Shown here: one piece after another, positions 12,506-24,127 of the stretch
How positions within the stretch are numbered: the first letter of the stretch is position 1
Layout of the letters: each line of letters starts with the position of its first letter
Assembly: GCA_037126765.1 (NCBI GenBank)
Contig: JBBCBC010000009.1
Coordinates: 27,736,870 to 27,800,869, forward strand
Direction of reading: 5' to 3'
Length of the DNA stretch: 64,000 nt
DNA from: Stenogyne calaminthoides
Lineage: Eukaryota; Streptophyta; Magnoliopsida; Lamiales; Lamiaceae
Notes under the pieces: generated by a model
What the model saw: the letters and a program-made list of their open reading frames with translations, nothing else
Database searches by the model: none
What the model was told of the DNA's origin: nothing
Program-made: the position numbers and the translations under genes

Positions 12506-13372
12506 CTATGAGTTGTAAAATCCAGATCGATTGTATATTTCTCTATGATTTATGACTTATAGCACAAACTCGCTCCACCTTTTTACATTCACGAACTTGG
12601 GGGAATTGTCCCCGACCTCTCACGAGTTCGATCAGAAATAGATTCACAAATGAAAAAGTCTAAGTCGGCTAAGCCAAGAATATGTGAAGGCTAGTATGTC
12701 GATACCCAAATTCTAAGTTTCGACCTCGGTTTATAACCAAGTTTAAGTCGGCCAAGCCAAGAATATATGAAGGCTAAGATGTCGATACCCACTTTTAATT
12801 CGAAATGCTCGATTCAAGATACCAAGTCTAAGTCGGCTAAGCCAAGAATACGTGAAGGCTAAGATGTCGATACCCAAAATTTAAGTTTCCCTCGGTCGTG
12901 ATACCAAGTCTAAGTCGGCTAAAGCAAGAATATGTGAAGGCTAGTATGTCGTGATACCCAAATTTAAGTCGAATTCTACGTGATACCAAGTCTAAGTCAA
13001 CATCGGTCGCATATCCTATCTAAGCCAACATTCAAGTCGCTATCAATTAACAAATCTGTTATCATTATGATTTTTTATCCAGATGTTCGAGAAGACAATC
13101 TGCGAGAAGACAAGATACACAAAGTCACCGATCTCAAAGTATTGGAAAGAAACAAGCAAGCATTCAAACCAGAAAGCGAGAAAGATAGAAATGAAAAGGA
13201 ACTGCGATTTCATTAATAAACGCCCGAAGGCAGCGAAGTCCTAAGCCCCTTGGGCAAACACTTACACACCCCGAAGGGCAACCTAACTAGATGATAAGAA
13301 AACCCCGAAGGGTGATTACAAAGGGTGCCCGAAGGCATTTGGCATACTGCCGCAGAAAAACCGTCCTAGGAA
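12506..13372. other. Non-coding 3' region of Gypsy B between integrase and antisense gene
   Basis: No gene. Holds the tandem array at 12656-13035 and, at 13220-13345, four short ccccgaagg-type direct repeats that lie just past the antisense stop codon and would be its 3' untranslated region. Confidence 0.6.
12656..13035 (+). repeat. Tandem array, 82-85 bp period
   Basis: Units begin aagtctaagtcgg at 12656, 12739, 12824, 12906 and (diverged) 12988. Each contains aagccaagaatatgtgaagg and atgtcgatacccaa. Spacings are 83, 85, 82 and 82 bp. Tandem repeats in the long 3' region are a known habit of Tat elements and can seed satellite DNA. Confidence 0.85.
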
Positions 13373-14331
13373 TCAGCTCGGCGGACCATCCGAGGTCCCC
13401 TCAACAGGGTTGGTCGTTGTGTTTTGCTCAACCTCGGGAATCTCGACGCCAACCTGATTCCCTTCACCATTTCCACCATCATCACCACCAAAAACCTCTC
13501 TACCATCGCCATCCTGGCCATCATCCGTTTCTTCATTCAACAGCCCGAGCAACTCCTCGGGATCATAAAGATTAGCACCTAGGGGTAGGAAACTGAACTC
13601 CACACCAAAGGCAGCAAGGTCTTTAATGGGAAGATCACCCCCCTCCCAAACAGGGTTGTTATGCATGTACCCGGCGAGCATCTCGGACATCGCTGACTTT
13701 GCTCCATCAAGGTCGCCAGCTCGATGACAAGCCCGAACAACGTTAGAAAATGAGTGGATATAGGCCAGGTTGGAGGCATGATGTCGCTCCAATTTCACAG
13801 TGGTCGGAAAGTCATGGACCTCAGCTTCTAACCGGTTACACCAAGCCTCCACCTCAGCAGTCCTGTCCATGCTCTCTTTCACCTTTTGATCTCGGAGCTC
13901 GAGATCCTTCGCCATCTGGGAGATTTTCTTCTCCAGCTCGTCCCGCTCCCGGGTCACATTTCTCAATTTCTCCTCGGCCGCAGCTTTTGCATTGATAGCA
14001 GCCTCCCGCTCTTTCGATGACCTGGCCAAGTCTACCTTCATCGACGAGCAATGTGCTTGACTTTTCGGGCTGGATCTTTGCCCGACCATACTGCTCCCGG
14101 CTCCATTCAAAGAAGGCCAAAGAACGACACATGTGAGCAATCCCCGAGGTCAAATTCTCGGAGAAGTGCTATGTATGAGCTTCCTCGTGGAGATCCAGAG
14201 TCCAAGACCTTGGAGCATCTTCGGCTATCTGCCGGAGGTAGGAAGGGTGGGTGTCATTAGCCGCAGGAGCTCGCAACCACAAGTAGTTGCGGGTTGACTC
14301 CCCCCGAAATACTCCATCATCCAGTTTGTAT

Positions 14332-14409
14332 CTGCAAGGCAGCCGGACATAAACATGGTACACTCGAAATAAAATATAGAAATGAAGTCATAAGTAAAAC
14401 GAGGTATAC
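14332..14409 (-). other. Putative intron III of antisense gene (78 bp)
   Basis: Minus-strand donor GTATAC after CAACG, acceptor CTTGCAG before ATACAAACTGG. Splicing joins NPNFHQ to YKLDDGVF in one frame with an R codon split across the junction. Confidence 0.55.
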
Positions 14410-14838
14410 CGTTGGTGGAAATTTGGGTTCCAACCAAGGAAAGTGCGATCATCGGGATCGCGAGCCCGACGTTGTGTGAGCTCGACAATCGTATCAGGGG
14501 TCCCTGCGGAACCCGAGACCAACACTTTCCCACTCGGGGAGTCCCAGAGCACATCCATGTCCACGGACGTCCGGATGTGTTTAGAGGAGCCCCCCTTGGT
14601 TGCTCGCATTTTGGTAAGAGCCCTTTTTCCGGCCTCGGTCGGGGGCGGCGATAGCTTTGGCCCTCGGGTGGGGGGGGCCCAGTGGCCCCACCGACCGTGA
14701 CATCCTTCTTCTAGCTCGCCTGCTGCCTGGACAGAGCCAAGGCGCGAGAAACCTTTTCGCGCATCTCCTCGGCGTTCAAGTTTTGCATCTCATCGGTAAC
14801 TTTGGAGGATGTGAAACAGATAGGCTCGATGAAGGAAA

Positions 14839-14922
14839 CTGAAGACAAGAAGAAGATTAGGAAATGACTAGAGAATAACCAAAGAAGTCGAGTCAACGCG
14901 AGTAAAATCCCGGAAAGCTTAC
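14839..14922 (-). other. Putative intron II of antisense gene (84 bp)
   Basis: Minus-strand donor GTAAGC after CTTCCTG, pyrimidine-rich acceptor TTGTCTTCAG. Splicing keeps the frame (DADLP to SFIEPICF) in phase 1. Confidence 0.65.
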
Positions 14923-15096
14923 CAGGAAGGTCGGCGTCCAGCGACGACCGAGGTGGAACAGTTAGACCCGCAAATTCCAGACACTTCAACCGTTGGAGAA
15001 TGATCAGCGACCTCTCGTCCGGATCAATTAAGCACACCTGAACCAGCCGGACCAAGAAGGGAAGGGAGAGCTCGGATGCCTCGGATTTCTTGGGAG

Positions 15097-15156
15097 CTGC
15101 AATAGGGAGAAGAAGTTAAATCAGTATTATGGAAAAGGGAAAAGCAAAAAGCTTAC
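15097..15156 (-). other. Putative intron I of antisense gene (60 bp)
   Basis: Minus-strand donor GTAAGC, a TACTGAT branch-site-like motif, and acceptor CCCTATTGCAG. Splicing joins DYATLK to PKKSEASEL in frame (phase 1). At 60 bp it is near the lower size limit for plant introns. Confidence 0.6.
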
Positions 15157-16263
15157 ATTTAAGAGTCGCATAATCGCGAAGAATCTCGCGATATCCGAGG
15201 GCTCCTAGGGCAAAGACGGGACTCTGCCAGGCTCCCCCTACCAACCACCACTTCTCTTTTCAGTCTTGGACCTTGCTAGGGAGGTCCTCAACTATTTTCA
15301 TATGAGGGCGGGCTTTCACATAGTAGTACCCGGGGTCCTTACCCCACTTCGCCAGCGAGATAAGAAGATTCATTTCCTTGACAGAAGGGAACGCCCGAGG
15401 TTGGATGAGGCCGAACAGAGATAAGATCCCAAAGATGGTGCTCCACCCATTGGGAGTGATTTGTGTCGGAGCTAGGCCCCAAAACCACAGCAGCGAAGTA
15501 ATAATAGGATGAAGCGGAAAATGGAGCCCAACCTTCATTGTGTCATAGTTCATCGCCACACACCCATCAGGGACCTGGTCGGCATAATCGATCTTATAAC
15601 CGAAACCCGTGGGACGTCATTTGGTGACTTGAAATTGTTCTCTCCATAGAAAAAGCTCGGCCTTGGTTACCGAGCTAGTTACCTCACCCGCAGCAAAAAT
15701 AATGTCAAGACAAGTTAAAGTTGGTCGGGATCAATTCGAGGATGAGACATACTTCCTCTATCTCAGAAACTGCGATCAACGCCGCCAATCTTGTCGCCAT
15801 CACTTTCGGACGTCGGGTATGACCTCATTCGACAAGAAGTCGAACTCGGGTGGATCAATCGATCCCGAACTAGGCTCAGCTCCTTCCTCCCCCACCATCT
15901 CCAAACCTGAGTATCCGGCGCGACAGGGGTCGAAGACCTCCCCAAGGAGTAGTCCCTCGGCCTGGGCTAAGGCGGGCGATATCTCAGTGACCTCACCCCT
16001 AGTCAACACAGGAATTCCACTCACCATCTCCGAGGAAACTTCCAATACTGAAGTTTCAGTTGCCGTAGCTGCCACCGGCGAATCGTTAAAATCGAGCGCC
16101 GAATCATTAAAATCGAGGCGAACTTCACCAAATCACAGAAACGAAGAGAAGAAAGAGACCTCTGGCTTACCCGAGAAAAACGAACACCGGAACATTGTTC
16201 ACAAGAATCAACAAGAGCAAATCAAAGTTTGAAGAGTTAAAAAAGAAAAAAAGAGAAAGAGGG

Positions 16264-16271
16264 TATTTATA
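16264..16271 (-). promoter_or_regulatory. TATA box for the antisense gene
   Basis: On the minus strand TATAAATA within tctataaataccc, about 60 bp before the first minus-strand ATG (16202). It lies inside the element and outside the 3' LTR (starts 16519), so the antisense gene could have its own promoter. Confidence 0.5.
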
Positions 16272-16518
16272 GAAGAATTCTAGGGTGCGTGGCCCGGCCC
16301 ACGACCGATCAAATCCCGTGCGTGAAACCCACGCACCATCATCACCTAGTCTCAATAGGCGCGACAGTCGAGGCGAGCTACCATCATCACGCTCAGTCTC
16401 GAGGCAATAATCACGCGTACCCCAGAAGCTTTGCGACCTCGCGCGCCAGGATCGAGGCAGTACTGGAGTTATCTCATCCCTCTTGGCAAGCATAGGCGAA
16501 TGAGCTAGGGGCTATTGT

Positions 16519-16734
16519 TGTGGGCATATGGCGCGAGATCGGACCCGACCTGGAAAGAAACAGAGGAGGACCAGACTACATTTTGCATAAGTATAACACC
16601 TCGCAGAAAGGATGGAAACGAAGACATACCAAGCACCGGTATGCGACCAGGACGCACCTCGCATATCGCACACTGACACAAGTACGGAGCATTAATGGGG
16701 ATGGGACCCATGGCAGACGAGCAACACCAGGAGC
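16519..16734 (+). repeat. 3' LTR of Gypsy B, first part
   Basis: Matches the first part of the 5' LTR and follows a short purine-rich stretch (gctaggggct, 16505-16513). It ends with the target duplication ggagc (16730-16734), where the copia element at 16735 inserted; the LTR resumes at 44290. Confidence 0.9.
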
Positions 16735-18674
16735 TGTTGGGGAATTAATTGCACGGATATATTCGGGATGAATATTTAAATACAAATTTAATTCTAACAA
16801 TTATTACTAGCATGAATTAATCCTATATTAATTCAAATAATAATTCAACAACAAATCATGCATATAAACAGTTCACATAAATCCTACGATGCGGAATTAC
16901 TACGGTTTTACGTGAACTAACCGCTTGGAGTGGCAATGGTCTCGTCGATAAAAACACACCAAAAAGCCTTCCCAAGTATTCCTTAGTCCTTGCTCGTCAA
17001 TCCGGTGGAAAGAAGCTCGCGAACAATTAACAAAAGGGAAAATAAAATTTGTTGCACCACCTTTGTGGTTTTACTAATTTTTCCAGCACATGGAATTGTA
17101 CACTCACAATTGAGGTTTTTCAAAATACACAATCATCGACGTTTCAAAATATTTGATATTTTATCGACGATATTTTTCCTAAAAAAATTAATTTTCATTC
17201 ATCAGGGATGAAACATTCATCCCCTATTTATAATGAGGGGATGGTCAAAATTTTAGGTGGAAATAAAGATGGGAAAATCTTTTTCTTGATCTTCAAGAAA
17301 TCTTGAATATATCCCATATATTCTTTTCTCCATAATTAAATATTCCACAAAAATCCCAACTCCTCTTGTTATGGTATTTTCCAAAAAATAAGGATAAAGA
17401 TTCCAAGATATGGATCTTCTTGAATTTTTATGAGATATACCTGTATTGCAAGAATACATATCTTCCATAATATCTTTTCAAGAAAATCAAGAAAATCTTT
17501 CTTTCCCTTATTCTTTCAAAATTTTCGAAAATAACATATAAATAACCAAGTGGGAGATTTCTTGAATTTAATGAGATAATCTTGTATTTCAAGAATACAT
17601 ATCTTCATTCCATAACAAAATTCAAAGAAAATCTTTCTCCCATTTTATTTATATTTTTCGAAATTAATGAGGAAAAATAGCAACAAAATTTATTTTATTT
17701 TTAAACACATTTTCCAGTTATTGGACTTTATGTTGGGCTACTTGAGGGGCCTTTAGGAGAATTAAGATTGGATCTTCCAATGGATCTTGAATTATCAATA
17801 TTGAGCCACAATATTATTCAAGCCCATAAATATTAATTAATCTCACTACATAATTAATATTGCACTATCCATCTTAACCCATTTTACAGTCAATATGACT
17901 CCCGGTTATTATTTCCCGTGTTTAAGATTATCTAGCCCATTAATTAATTCAAGCCACTGAAATAGCTTTCCATTAATTAATATATTTTATCCTTGGTAAA
18001 ATGAACGGTTCAACATTATTATCCACACCGGAAACTAGTTCCACTTGTAAGATTTGGTATGATAAAACTTATGAACCTCCCAAGGGGGCAAATCGAACAA
18101 GCGTACTTGCACACGATTCTCCGTATTAAATTTTAGCAATCGCATGTGACCAATAATATTGCCCAAGATATAAAGTATTGAATCTCGTTGATTCTCTACC
18201 AGTAATAAGTCAAAGCAATAATTACTAACCACATGCGATCCTATTTAAGGGACGAAGATTAAGAAATAACGAACCACTTGAGGTCTAATTCTTCCCGGTT
18301 CGATTCAAGAATTTGTCCTCCTCAGGGTCCTATTCGATTGCACTAAACATGCACTAGTGTAATCTCTTGGTCAAGACAAGCCAATCTGAGCCTTTACACT
18401 TCAACCTTTTATGATGGATTGTTCATTTCCATCTAGGTCGTGAATGGTGTACTTTTTGGTTACAAGGGACCGTTAATTTAATCTTCGTGATCCGGTATCA
18501 CTAAATTAACTACAATGTAACACGTCTTATTTATTGAACAGTTATCACGGTAAATATATGTAACATTCGATGATATTTAAAAGCATTAGTGATAAATAAT
18601 TTATTTCATAAATAAGACCGAATTTGGTTTGATTATACAAAGTAAAAGCATACTTTCCAAAGATAATCCCAACA
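16735..18674 (-). repeat. 3' LTR of copia D (1940 bp)
   Basis: Nearly collinear with 42347-44289. A TATA-like cattataaatagg is on the minus strand near 17230. Several CAG/CTG sites of the partner LTR are CGA, CCG or CGG here (for example around 18297 and 18468), the main visible difference between the pair. Confidence 0.92.
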
Positions 18675-18887
18675 ACCTCCCACTTATACTCAAAGTCCTT
18701 TTAAGTATACTACATCATGTCTCGTGTAGTTCTGTCGTGTGACATATAATGTCACCTACACGAACCTAATAATGTCTCCCATTTATACTCAAAGCAGATT
18801 AGCAACGATCTTGACACTCATTCCTTCCACATGTCTCTTGAATGTATTACGAGGCGACCCTTTGTGAATGGATCTCGCTGGGTTGTA

Positions 18888-19480
18888 TTACGACGCGATC
18901 TTTGCCACCTCTATATCTCCTCTCTTAACGATTTCTCGTATAAGATGGTATTTCCTTTCAATGTGTTTGCTTGGCCTTGTGGGCTCTTGGTTCCCTTGAA
19001 TTTGCAATCGCTCGGCATTGTCACAATAAACCGCGGATTGTCTTTGGGCAAATTTAACTACATCCAAGTCCACTAGGAAGTTCTTGAGCCAAACCGCTTC
19101 TTTTTTATTGCCTCGCAAGCGCTACATATTCGGCTTCCATGGTAGAATCTGCGATGCATTTAACTTAACGCTTCTCCATGTCATGGCTCCTCCCCCATGC
19201 AAAACACACTCTGGGAGGTAGATATTACGAATCTAAGTCCGATTGGAAATCCGAGTCCGGTAGGCCGATGGGGGATTAGACTATTTGATGATAAACCAAC
19301 ATTCTATCTCGAGTTCTTTTTTCAGATACTTGAATGTTTTTAATCGCCCAATGTTCTTTCCCGGTTACTTTGATATCTTGCCACCATGCCAACGGCAAAG
19401 CGGATATCCGGTCTAAATCTGCACAGCATTGCATACATAAGGCTTCCGACAGTCGAATCATAAGGAATGTATTTCATGTC
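18888..19480 (-). pseudogene. RNase H region of copia D
   Basis: C-terminal part of the polyprotein. The stretch 19461-19276 keeps KEHW in a degraded context that resembles the copia 'LMYAM..RPDI' to 'KRT.DYMLVY' block. The stretch 19118-18888 keeps EAVWLKNFL, YCDN and ASKHIERKYHLIREIV-type residues (here PSKHIERKYHLIREIV) of the copia RNase H end. Frames change several times. Confidence 0.75.
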
Positions 19481-19482
19481 AT

Positions 19483-20422
19483 CTATCTCATTTTGTGTCT
19501 TAGGGCACATTTCCTTGGATAGATGGATTCCATGCCTGAAAGACTTTCTTGGAATCCTGCATGATGAATCGTTTCAAGACAATGTCTATGTATGAAGCTC
19601 ATCATTTTCTTGCGATCTAGAGTGATCATGATCCCAAGGATGTGTCCGGCTTCCCCTAAGTCCTTCATATCAAACTGTTTTGAAAGCCATGCCCTTACAT
19701 CTGATAACACCTTTACATCGTTCCCGATGAGCAGAATGTCGTCTATGTATAGTACTAAGAATACCAATGCAGTTCCGACACGCTTTTTGTACACACAACT
19801 TTCGAACTAGTTTTTATCAAACCCATAAGACTTTATAACATGATCAAAACATTGGTTCCAAGCTTTAGATGCTTGTTTGAGTCCGTAAATGGACTTCATG
19901 AGCTTACAAACAAGGTGTTCTTGGCCCTTTTCAATGAAGCCTTGGGGTGGGGTTGTTTCATATAGATTTCTTCATCAAGACTTCAGTTAAGGAAAGTTGT
20001 CTTGACATCCATTTGCCAGATTTCAAAATCGAGATGCACAGCAATCGAAAAGAGAATTCGGATGGACTTGAGCATTGCTACAGGTGAAAAAGTTTCCTCA
20101 TAGTCGATCCCTTCTTTCTGAGTATAACCTTTCGCCACAAGCCTTGCCTTGAAGGTTTCCACCTTCCCGTCCGGACCTCTTTTTCTCTTGTATACCCACT
20201 TGCAACCAATGGGTTTGACCCCATTAAGTGGTTCGACTAGCTCCCACACTCTGTTATGATCCATAGAACCCATTTCGGCTTTCATTGCTTTTTGCCAAGA
20301 AACTGCATCCCTGTCTTGGATTGCCTCATCATATGTCCATGGGTCTGATTCGTCTTGTCCGGGAATCAAGTCCGAGGACTCTCCTATCCCCATGAATCTC
20401 TCCAGCTGTCTCACAACCCTCC
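19483..20422 (-). pseudogene. pol: Reverse transcriptase region of copia D
   Basis: Would copy element RNA. On the minus strand: VVRQLERFMGIGES (linker), then W-x-x-A-M-x-x-E-M, WVYKRKRG, KARLVAKGYTQKEGIDYEETFSP and MDVKTTFLN to 19983. After a gap in other frames comes the catalytic YIDD at 19749-19738 within LYIDDILLIGND, followed by FDMKDLGEA. The upstream end is cut by the SIRE-family insertion at 20423. Crossing that insertion and one copy of cctcc restores the frame to the sequence at 38827. Confidence 0.9.
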
Positions 20423-21692
20423 TGTTGGTCCTGGTGGGAAAACCCATTTTGCGCGTGCAGAAGCAAACATGTCGAGCGATGCATATAAAACAGGGGTGAA
20501 GGAATGGTGATTCCAGATTTTTCTCTTTTAAGCTCATGTGTTGTGTCTTGCTTATAATCGAATGCGTATGACAAGATAAGAACGTAAAGCAGTAAACAAC
20601 ACAACAATGTATAGTGGTTCGGAGACTCAAGCTCCTACATCCACTCTCCATGTTCCTAGGGAAATTCCTTCAAACACTTCCTAAGGCTTTCTGACTACCT
20701 CTGTAGTTTACTAACCTTTCTACTTTGAGCTTTCTGACTACCTCTGTAGTTTACTAACTCAAACTGGACTTATCACCCTCTCGGGCTCGCCTCTTAGATG
20801 TTTAACGAGTTCACACTCCTTCGGGACTTATCACCCTCTCTCGGGTTTGCCTAACAACTACCTCACTTCACCACTAGTTATCTCTTACGAGAATGGGGTT
20901 TGGGTTTGGTGTTGTCTCCAACTATGGTGAGATTTTCCCTTACATTTGTTTAGCCTCAATGCTAAGGTTGGGAAAATCTCTCTAAGCTTATGATACATCG
21001 TGGGTTGCTTAGGTTGGGTTCTAGAACACTCTTTGAATATATTTGTATATCTACAGACTTGTGTTCTAGGGTGGGAATGCTTTGAGTATAACGCTCTTGG
21101 CTCTGTAGCATCGTTGCTATCTTCTCCGCGCATCCACACTTAATTTGATGGAAGAACTTGTATTTATAATGTGGATTTGAATGTTACCGTTTGAGAAAAT
21201 CACATTCAAATCCATACTATTCTCTGTAAGTTCTGTAGCTTTTTCAGGCTGGTTGTCTTCCTCTCATTGGTCCACGTCAGCTGGATTCCAACAGCTATAT
21301 TCCTCAGTTTCTTCGCTTCGGAACATTCAGGTTTATCTTTTGAGTATTGATGATCGAGTCTTGATAATTCTTGTCTGCCTTCGAGATTCTCTGAGTCTCA
21401 GTGTCTTCAGAGACATACTGAGTCTTCATACTGAGTCTTCAATTTCTCGATCTCATCTCTTGATTCTTTTCATCTGATTCTCGGTTTCATCTTGAGTCTT
21501 GAGAATCTTGAAACTTCTTGAGTCTTGAAATCTAGCTTTGATTTATATCTACCGACTATACACGGTGCAGATAACATCCTGAACACTCTAAAACTGAATC
21601 CTGACTCATCTATCAAGATTATCCTGAACATGTCATACTCAGGGGTTTTGGGATCTAATCAAAATCCTCTTTATTAAATTCATTTCCCAACA
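20423..21692 (-). repeat. 3' LTR of element E (1270 bp)
   Basis: TGTTGGT at the left and CCCAACA at the right on the + strand. Very close to 22985-24127 plus 38675-38821. Shorter than the LTRs of element C, mainly through fewer tandem repeat units. Confidence 0.92.
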
Positions 21693-22984
21693 ATTTCCCC
21701 CTTTTTGATGATGCCAAAACCATCTTGTTTACAAAATACTTAACCTATACTCAGGTTTCAGTTTTTCCTATTACAAGAATGGTAAATCTCTCTACAATTA
21801 CTTCAGCAATGAATCTCCCAACAATTTCATCACCAAACAACAATAATCAGGCATATCAAATATAAAGACATGTAAAAAGATAATGAGATATTATCTTTGA
21901 GCATAAAGATAAAGTTTTATTGATTGTATGTTATCAGTTACAAATTACAATGAACTTATCAAAAGTAAAGACAAAAACATAAAGAAATACAAGAGTCTTC
22001 AGTCTTGGTATTCAGTCTTCTTGATCTTCAGCTCGGCTCCTGGCCTCAGGTCTATCTGAGCTCTCAGTGTCTTCAGTGACATACTGAGTCTCAGGTTTCT
22101 TGATTCAGCGGACTTTGTCGATCGGTCATCTGCTTTTCGAGTGGCCGAGTTCGGTTTCTTCGACTTGGACATCCGACCCTCGGTCTCTTTTTTACTTATT
22201 GACCCTCAGGTCTCTTGACCTATACTGAGTCTCAGTTCACTTTACTTACTGAGCCTCAGATCACTTTTACTCAGGCTATCTAATTTCTTCTTTGCCTGAT
22301 CTGATTAGCTCGACTAATCAGATCAACACATCTTCAGATCAACATATCAGAATAGCATCAGGTCATCATATCAGGTTAGCATATCAGGTTTATCATATCG
22401 ATCTCGATCTGATCTCGTCGATCTCATCTGCTCATCTTCATATCTCGATCTCGATCCGTCGATCTTGATCGATCTCTTTTTCTCATCTTACGATCTGCAA
22501 CCTTTTCTTCGATTTCTTTGGCTTTAGCTTTTCTTCATACGATTTTGCCGCGGCTCATCAGTTTAACTCCGAACTCATCTAACTCATCTGATCTCAATTA
22601 GTCTCGTCTGCAGCCTCGTCTGATTTCGATCATCTACTTTTGATTCTGTTCCCCCTCAATTTGTTCTTTCGTTCCCCCTCAACTTGTTATCTGTAAATTA
22701 GCTTGAATAACACAAGTTGATAATGTTTTGGCATAAGACAAAAATTATCCCAACAATTTCTCAATTGATAATGACGCCAAAACATCAGAATATATGCATT
22801 TTCAAAGAAACGGGTTTTTTTTTAAAAAAGATTTGTTCAGGTGTTCACTTTGAAATTAGTGAACTTTAGAACTCCCGCTCTGATACCACTTGTTGGTATG
22901 AGATCAGAGATGGGTTTTAAAAAAGATCTGCTCAGGCGATTACATTGAAAAAGTAATCTTTTGAGCACCTGCTCTGATACCACT
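21693..22984 (-). other. Non-coding interior of element E
   Basis: No ORF of note. Contains the inverted 3' untranslated block also seen at 2440-2530 and 36240-36350. A long stretch of tca/gat/ctg-rich simple repeats lies at 22260-22660. A roughly 100 bp tandem duplication including the primer site is at 22805-22984. The simple-repeat part changes abruptly from atcag-type to atcg-type units. Confidence 0.7.
22968..22979 (-). other. iMet primer binding site of element E
   Basis: The minus strand reads TGGTATCAGAGC, the perfect complement of the plant tRNA-iMet 3' end, starting 5 bases inside the LTR boundary. A second copy lies near 22875-22886. Confidence 0.85.
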
Positions 22985-24127
22985 TGTTGGTCCCGGTGGA
23001 AAAACCCATTTTGCGCGTGCGGAAGAAAACATGTCGAGCGATGTATATAAAACAGGGGTGAAGGAATGGTGATTCCAGATTTTTCTCTTTTAAGCTCATG
23101 TGTTGTGTCTTGCTTATAATCGAATGCGTATGACAAGATAAGAACGTAAAGCAGTAAACAACACAACAATGTATAGTGGTTCGGAGACTCAAGCTCCTAC
23201 ATCCACTCTCCCTGTTCCTAGGGAAATTCCTTCAAACACTTCCTAAGGCTTTCTGACTACCTCTGTAGTTTACTAACCTTTCTACTTTGAGCTTTCTGAC
23301 TACCTCTGTAGTTTACTAACTCAAACTGGACTTATCACCCTCTCGGGCTCGCCTCTTAGATGTTTAACGAGTTCACACTCCTTTGGGACTTATCACCCTC
23401 TCTCGGGTTTGCCTAATAACTACCTCACTTCACCACTAGTTATCTCTTACGAGAATGGGGTTTGGGTTTGGTGTTGTCTCCAACTATGGTGAGATTTTCC
23501 CTTACATTTGTTTAGCCTCAATGCTAAGGTTGGGAAAATCTTTCTAAGCTTATGATACATCGTGGGTTGCTTAGGTTGGGTTCTAGAACACTCTTTGAAT
23601 ATATTTGTATATCTACGGACTTGTGTTCTATGGTGGGAATGCTTTGAGTATAACGCTCTTGGCTCTGTAGCATCGTTGTTATCTTCTCCGTGCATCCACA
23701 CTTAATTTGATGGAAGAACTTGTATTTATAGTGTGGATTTGAATGTTACCATTGGAGAGAATCACATTTAAATCCATACTATTCTTTGTAAGTTCCGTAG
23801 CTTTTTTAGGCTGGTTGTCTTCCTCTCATTGGTCCACGTCACCGGATTCCAATGGCTATATTCCTCGGTTTCTTGGCCGGAACATTCGGTTTATCTTGAG
23901 TATTGATAATTCTTGAGTCTTGATAATTCTTGTGCCTTCAGGATTCTCTGAGTCTCAGTGTCTTCAGAGACATACTAAGTCTTCATCTTGAGTCTTGATT
24001 TCTCGATCTCATCTTGAGTCTTTGGATTCTCGATTTCATCTTTTGAGTCTTGATTCTCGGTTTATCTTGAGTCTTGAGAATCTTCGTAAACTTCTTTTGA
24101 GTCTTGAATCTAAATTTGATTTATATT
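22985..24127 (-). repeat. 5' LTR of element E, first segment
   Basis: The LTR is interrupted at 24128 by element C and resumes after it. The 5 bp before the insertion are atatt (24123-24127); after element C they are atatc (38675-38679). Confidence 0.9.

Larger units (their letters stand above)
13373..16202 (-). pseudogene. Antisense accessory gene of Gypsy B with three putative introns (Transposase_28-like)
   Basis: Reads opposite to gag-pol. Exon parts on the minus strand: an acidic N-terminal region (about 16140-15800); a central domain (15600-15160) with VGLHFPLHP, GLAPTQITPNGW and GYYYVKARP, which resembles the 'putative gypsy type transposon' family Pfam PF04195; a middle region; and a coiled coil (about 14040-13850, heptads of R/E/K/L) followed by an acidic tail ending at the stop at 13373. 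Three GT-AG interruptions keep the frame when removed: 15156-15097, 14922-14839 and 14409-14332. Stops and shifts remain: TGA near 15617, TGA near 15278 where W is expected, TAG after QQAS near 14711, and frame changes near 15800, 14600 and 14170-14050. The start codon is uncertain (ATG at 16202 or a later one). Biochemical role unknown. Antisense extra ORFs are known in the Tat lineage. Confidence 0.7.

Noticed and set aside
12656..13035. CRISPR-like array
   Set aside because: Units are contiguous tandem copies without unique spacers, in a plant retrotransposon.
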